Of a DNA stretch of 64,000 nt, positions 60,603 to 64,000 are shown one piece after another (the first letter of the stretch is position 1; each line of letters starts with the position of its first letter). Below the pieces are notes generated by a model. That model did no database searches, had not been told where the DNA came from, and worked only from the letters and a program-made list of their open reading frames with translations. The translations under genes were made by a program, and so were the position numbers. The DNA is from Martinezella lusitana. GTDB taxonomy: Bacteria; Pseudomonadota; Alphaproteobacteria; Rhizobiales; Rhizobiaceae. The stretch covers positions 558,001-622,000 of the forward strand of contig NZ_JAFEVL010000048.1 of NCBI RefSeq assembly GCF_016901135.1, read 5' to 3'.

Positions 60603-61140
60603 CGGGAGCGGAAAGGGCGCGGCGGCAACGCCTCCCGCGCCCGATAGTTTCGAGGCGGAGGTGCTGGCGCTCCTCCCCTCGCTGCGACGCTATTCGCGCA
60701 GCCTCACCCGCTCCGACGCCGACGGCGAGGACCTGCTTCAGGACTGCGTGGAAAAGGTGCTGGTGCGGCGCGGCCAATGGCGCGGGCTGAACCTGCGCGG
60801 CTGGGTTCTCACCATCATGACCAATCTCTATCGCAACGGATTGCGCCAACAGGCCAACCGCAGCTTCGTCGACATCGACGACAACAGCCATTTGCCTGCG
60901 ACCGAGACGGACAACGACCCGCTGCAACGGTCGCAGCTGGAAGCGGCCTTGAACAGCCTGGCCGAGGACTATCGCGCGGTACTGATGCTCGTCGTCGTTG
61001 AAGGCTACAGCTATCAGGATGTTGCCGACATGCTGGATATCCCGATCGGCACCGTCATGTCGCGTCTGTCGCGCGCGCGCCAGAAGATGACCAGCCTATT
61101 GAGCGCCGACAATGTCGTTACGCTTCGGAGACCAAAATGA
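60586..61140 (+). CDS. ECF sigma factor
   Basis: A 184-residue sigma-70-like factor. Region 2 (SDADGEDLLQDCVEKVLVRRGQW, about 35-60) and region 4 (SYQDVADMLDIPIGTVMSRLSRARQ, about 142-166) are present and region 3 is absent, as in ECF factors. It overlaps the secreted protein gene at its start and the anti-sigma gene by ATGA at its end. It should direct transcription of a stress regulon when released by the anti-sigma. Confidence 0.88.
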   Translation: MSRSPDGSGKGAAATPPAPDSFEAEVLALLPSLRRYSRSLTRSDADGEDLLQDCVEKVLVRRGQWRGLNLRGWVLTIMTNLYRNGLRQQANRSFVDIDDNSHLPATETDNDPLQRSQLEAALNSLAEDYRAVLMLVVVEGYSYQDVADMLDIPIGTVMSRLSRARQKMTSLLSADNVVTLRRPK

Positions 61141-61940
61141 CCGAACGCAACCTGACCGTGACCGAAGCGGATCTCCACGCCTTTGCCGATGGCCTGATGC
61201 CGCCAGAGAGACACGCGCAGCTGGAGGCATGGCTTGCGGAAAATCCCGAAGACGCCGCTACCGTCGCCGTATGGCAGACCCAGAACGATGGCATCAAGGC
61301 CTTGTTCGCACCCTATGCAACCTCGAAGGAAGGCGATCGGGACCTGATCGCAAAAACCAAGGAAACTCCGCCGAAAGACGGGGCAGTGCAGCATCGGTTT
61401 CGCCGGTTGACGGCTCTTGCAGCCTCGCTGGCTCTTTTCCTTGCCGGCGCTGCGGCAGGCCATTTCGGTCCGGATCTGTTTGGGAGACCCGAATTGCAAT
61501 TGACCGCCATGGAAGCATGGCCGCAGCAGGCGCATTCGGCCTTCATCGTCTATGCCAGCGAGGTGCGCCATCCCGTCGAAGTCGGCGCGGATCAGGAAGC
61601 GCATCTCGCCACATGGCTCGGCAAGCGCATGAATGTCGCCGGCCTCAAGGTGCCGAGCCTGCAAATGCTTGGCTTCCAGCTGGTCGGCGGCAGGCTCTTG
61701 CCGATCAACGGCACGCCGGGAGCCATGTTCATGTATCAAAATGCCGCCGGCCAACGCCTGACCGTGCTCGTCGGGCACAATACCGAAAACACCACGACCA
61801 GCTTCCGTTTCGCCAGCAACGGTGACGTCGAGACCTTCTACTGGATTGACGGCAGTCTCGGCTACACCGTGACCGGCGAAATCTCCCGCGAGATGCTTCA
61901 GCAGGTTGCCGACGAGTGCTACAAGCAGTTCTCGTCCTAG
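61137..61940 (+). CDS. Membrane anti-sigma factor
   Basis: A 267-residue single-span membrane protein. The cytoplasmic N-terminal segment (ADLHAFADGLMPPERHAQLEAWLAENPE, about 12-40) is the anti-sigma domain; a membrane segment (LTALAASLALFLAGAAAG, about 91-108) leads to a periplasmic domain of about 150 residues. It overlaps the sigma gene by four bases. It should bind the ECF factor and free it in response to an envelope signal. Confidence 0.83.
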   Translation: MTERNLTVTEADLHAFADGLMPPERHAQLEAWLAENPEDAATVAVWQTQNDGIKALFAPYATSKEGDRDLIAKTKETPPKDGAVQHRFRRLTALAASLALFLAGAAAGHFGPDLFGRPELQLTAMEAWPQQAHSAFIVYASEVRHPVEVGADQEAHLATWLGKRMNVAGLKVPSLQMLGFQLVGGRLLPINGTPGAMFMYQNAAGQRLTVLVGHNTENTTTSFRFASNGDVETFYWIDGSLGYTVTGEISREMLQQVADECYKQFSS

Positions 61941-61999
61941 GCAGTTGTTTTTACGCAATTCCGGACGGAAAACCGCTGCGCACTTTTCCTGGAGTTGCT

Positions 62000-62371
62000 T
62001 TAGCGCTGCGGATCGTTTTCCAGAACGATCGGCTTGCCGTGCGGCGTTGCCTCCGCCGCCCGCTGCCAGCTTCTCTGCAAGTCGACGATCACATCCACAT
62101 CCGCGACGCCTTTCGCCACCAGCAGGCCGGAGAGAGCCGCCACCCAGCAATCAAAATAATCGCTGCCGTCTGGTGCGCGACCCGGCTTATGCAGCTCGGC
62201 CGAAAGCCGTTCCGCCCATTCGCTCCAAGCAAACAGGCCTTTCTCATGCAGATGCACAGTCATGGCGAAGGCCTCGGCAGCCCAGGGCTCAGGAAAAACC
62301 GGCTCGCCATCATCAGACCTCGGCATGTCAGGCGATTGCGCCAGTGGCGGGGCGATCTCACAGGCGCTCAA
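62000..62371 (-). CDS. Nitrile hydratase accessory (activator-type) protein
   Basis: About 123 residues from a TTG with GGGAG seven bases upstream. EPVFPEPWAAEAFAMTVHLH is the conserved beta-subunit-like motif shared by nitrile hydratase beta and its activators, which help load cobalt. It overlaps the beta gene by 14 bp and closes the operon. A start at ATG 62389 is possible but would overlap more. Confidence 0.78.
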   Translation of the reverse strand: MSACEIAPPLAQSPDMPRSDDGEPVFPEPWAAEAFAMTVHLHEKGLFAWSEWAERLSAELHKPGRAPDGSDYFDCWVAALSGLLVAKGVADVDVIVDLQRSWQRAAEATPHGKPIVLENDPQR

Positions 62372-63017
62372 GATAGCTCTCCCAGGCATCGATGGAGACC
62401 GTCAGCGAGGGATCGGCGCCCTCGCCCCAGATCTCCAGCGCGTCGAAGACAACGGTATAGACCCATTGCGGATTCTCGCCCCGGCCATGGGCATTGTCAT
62501 CGGGAAACACGAAGGAGCCCTGCACGGCTTCGACCACGCCAGCCTTGGCGCGAGCATAACGCGGCAACCTTGTGTGGCCGGTCGGATTGAAATTCCTCGT
62601 GCGCACGCGATCGCCGACGGCAAAGAGCGGTGCGGTATCAACAGGCCGATCGCAAGGGCCGCCCTTGTCGAGGACCGCATCAACCATGCCAGCCGTCAGA
62701 ACCCGCTTCGGCACCGCGCCCTGCTGGAGAGAATGGCCGGTTTGCAACTCCTCGGCTGTTGCGAAGCCGTGCCGCTCCAGGAGCACGTCGATGGCGCGGG
62801 TCCAGATCTCATAGTAGCTGGCGGCAAGGTAATCGGCTGTCGGAATGTTCTCGCGCGCATGCCGGCTTTCGTCGATAGTCCAGGCTCCGAAGGCACCGCA
62901 GGACAATGTGATGCCGAGCGCCCGCTTTTCCCACTCGGCATGGAAATATGGCTCATTCGGTTCCGGCGCAACCGGGCCAAACCCCATTTGCCCGCCGAGA
63001 TCATGCGGCCCGTTCAT
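62358..63017 (-). CDS. nthB: Nitrile hydratase, beta subunit
   Basis: A 219-residue subunit of the enzyme that hydrates nitriles to amides. MNGPHDLGGQMGFGPV opens it, FHAEWEKRALGITLSCGAFG and SYYEIWTRAIDVLLERHG are family motifs, and FAVGDRVRTRNFNPTGHTRL is the beta-barrel segment. It overlaps alpha by four bases (ATGA) and the activator gene by 14. The enzyme is a cytoplasmic alpha/beta dimer or tetramer. Confidence 0.92.
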   Translation of the reverse strand: MNGPHDLGGQMGFGPVAPEPNEPYFHAEWEKRALGITLSCGAFGAWTIDESRHARENIPTADYLAASYYEIWTRAIDVLLERHGFATAEELQTGHSLQQGAVPKRVLTAGMVDAVLDKGGPCDRPVDTAPLFAVGDRVRTRNFNPTGHTRLPRYARAKAGVVEAVQGSFVFPDDNAHGRGENPQWVYTVVFDALEIWGEGADPSLTVSIDAWESYLERL

Positions 63018-63655
63018 ATCGCCGCCTCCGGAGATCTGGCGACCGCCGTTCCGATCATGGCATCGCGGCTGACGAAATCGGCCAATACAGCCTCGTCCAG
63101 GCCTTCGGAGCCGGCGGGCCGCTGCGGGATGACCAGATAGCGCAGCTCCGCCGTCGAATCCCAGACACGGATTTTCGTTTCCTGCGGCAGCGTCAGGCCG
63201 AATTCAGCCAGCACACCACGCGGATCAATCACCGCGCGCGAACGATAGGCCGGCGCCTTGTACCAGACAGGCGGTAGTCCGAGCACGGACCATGGGTAGC
63301 AGGAGCAAAGCGTGCAGACGACCAGATTGTGCGTATCCGGCGTATTGAAAACCGCGCGCATATGCTCGCCCTGACGGCCGGTAAATCCGAGGCTCGCAAT
63401 CGCTGCCGTAGTGTCGCGCCGCAGCCAGTCGGCAAAGGCGGGATCGGCCCAGGCTTTTGCCACCACCTGCGCCCCGTTGCGCGGCCCGATCTTCGTCTCA
63501 TAGGTTTCAACGATGCGATCGATCGCCGCCGGATCGATCAGGCCCTTTTCCGTCAGCAGCGTTTCCAGCGCTTTCACGCGCGCCTGCATATCGGAATAGC
63601 TGTTGTCGTGATCATGGTGATGGTGGTCGTCATCATGCGAATGCCCGTGGGACAT
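63014..63655 (-). CDS. nthA: Nitrile hydratase, alpha subunit, cobalt type
   Basis: A 213-residue catalytic subunit. VCTLCSC (113-119) holds the metal-binding Cys 114, 117 and 119, normally oxidised to sulfinic and sulfenic acids. Thr at the second position marks the cobalt class; iron enzymes have Ser. The N-terminus is an unusual His/Asp-rich run (HGHSHDDDHHHHDHD, about 3-17) that could bind metal. The gene leads the operon and overlaps nthB by ATGA. Confidence 0.92.
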   Translation of the reverse strand: MSHGHSHDDDHHHHDHDNSYSDMQARVKALETLLTEKGLIDPAAIDRIVETYETKIGPRNGAQVVAKAWADPAFADWLRRDTTAAIASLGFTGRQGEHMRAVFNTPDTHNLVVCTLCSCYPWSVLGLPPVWYKAPAYRSRAVIDPRGVLAEFGLTLPQETKIRVWDSTAELRYLVIPQRPAGSEGLDEAVLADFVSRDAMIGTAVARSPEAAI

Positions 63656-63678
63656 GACTGTCTCCTGTCTTTGCCGGC

Positions 63679-64000
63679 CTATTTTAACATCGGCCAGAGA
63701 CTGAGCACCAGCAGCACCGCCATCGTTATGTTAAACCATTTGAGGCGAACCGGATCGGACAGCCAGTCGCGCAGCGCCGAGCCGAAACCGGCCCAGGTCG
63801 AAACGCTCGGCACGTTGACCGCGGCGAAAGCGAGGCCGACCAGCAGCACGCTGAAGAGATAAAGCTGCTCATTGGTATAGGTCGCCATTGCGGTGACGGC
63901 CATCACCCACGCCTTGGGATTGACCCATTGAAAGGCGGCGGCGCTCATGAAGCTCATCGGTTGGGCACCGCTTTCCCTCTCGCTGAGGCTGCGCGACGTG
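63679..64000 (-). CDS. LysE-family exporter, C-terminal part
   Basis: The C-terminal about 106 residues of a LysE/RhtB-type amino-acid exporter; the start lies beyond the right edge. AFQWVNPKAWVMAVTA is a conserved family segment, followed by two membrane spans (LYLFSVLLVGLAFAAVNV and KWFNITMAVLLVLSLWPML). It lies 23 bp upstream of nthA on the same strand, but functional linkage to nitrile metabolism is unproven. Confidence 0.85.
   Translation of the reverse strand, partial: TSRSLSERESGAQPMSFMSAAAFQWVNPKAWVMAVTAMATYTNEQLYLFSVLLVGLAFAAVNVPSVSTWAGFGSALRDWLSDPVRLKWFNITMAVLLVLSLWPMLK

Overview
The window reads as a chromosomal segment of a fast-growing rhizobium (Rhizobiaceae, most likely Rhizobium). 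Base composition is high-GC. The gene content is typical of that group: DUF982, DUF1127, PilZ and entericidin small proteins, a RACo/RamA-type activator next to an MttB homologue, PleD-like dual-receiver regulators, and palindromic CTTCTCCCCGC-type intergenic repeats. The assignment rests on gene content only; no 16S or other marker gene is present.

Layout. 1-3.3 kb: two divergent family 2 glycosyltransferases, a DUF2233 phosphodiester glycosidase and a QueG-like 4Fe-4S protein. 3.3-12.5 kb: a corrinoid one-carbon island with a non-pyrrolysine MttB-type methyltransferase, corrinoid protein, DUF1638 protein, PF13769-type protein, split methylene-THF reductase (zinc domain and catalytic domain as separate genes), methyl-THF:corrinoid methyltransferase, a Met-rich small protein and a 2Fe-2S/ASKHA corrinoid activator. 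12.5-15.4 kb: a LysR regulator, small proteins and a GlxA/GbdR-like regulator that may control the island. 15.4-20.7 kb: two tandem PleD-like regulators and a large MscS channel. 20.9-23 kb: two oppositely oriented IS66 remnants around a DUF4242-adenylate cyclase. 23-29.2 kb: a probable organosulfur region (two FAD/NAD(P)-binding proteins, an SfnB-type acyl-CoA-dehydrogenase-fold enzyme, an Rrf2 regulator and an alpha/beta hydrolase broken by a TGA).

29.4-31.4 kb: small membrane proteins, PilZ, DUF982 and tRNA-Lys(CTT). 31.4-39.2 kb: PhzF, a Nudix/endonuclease pair, a 2OG-Fe(II) oxygenase and an FbpABC-like ABC importer. 39.3-43.2 kb: aldo/keto reductase, MocR-type aminotransferase, VapBC-type toxin-antitoxin and a methyltransferase. 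44-50 kb: ilvC, TetR, AraC with a divergent alcohol dehydrogenase, and a type II NADH dehydrogenase. 50-58 kb: regulator/enzyme pairs (Lrp with racemase, MarR-GNAT, TetR with MFS, flavin monooxygenase, HxlR with a QorB-like reductase). 58-64 kb: pdxJ, a Dda-like helicase, an ECF sigma/anti-sigma unit, a cobalt-type nitrile hydratase operon and a truncated LysE exporter.

The most interesting unit is the corrinoid island. It holds every activity needed to take a methyl group from a quaternary or tertiary amine onto cobalamin, pass it to tetrahydrofolate and oxidise it, in an organism expected to be aerobic. Three of its proteins carry Gly/Arg-rich basic tails, and several partners have no assigned function.
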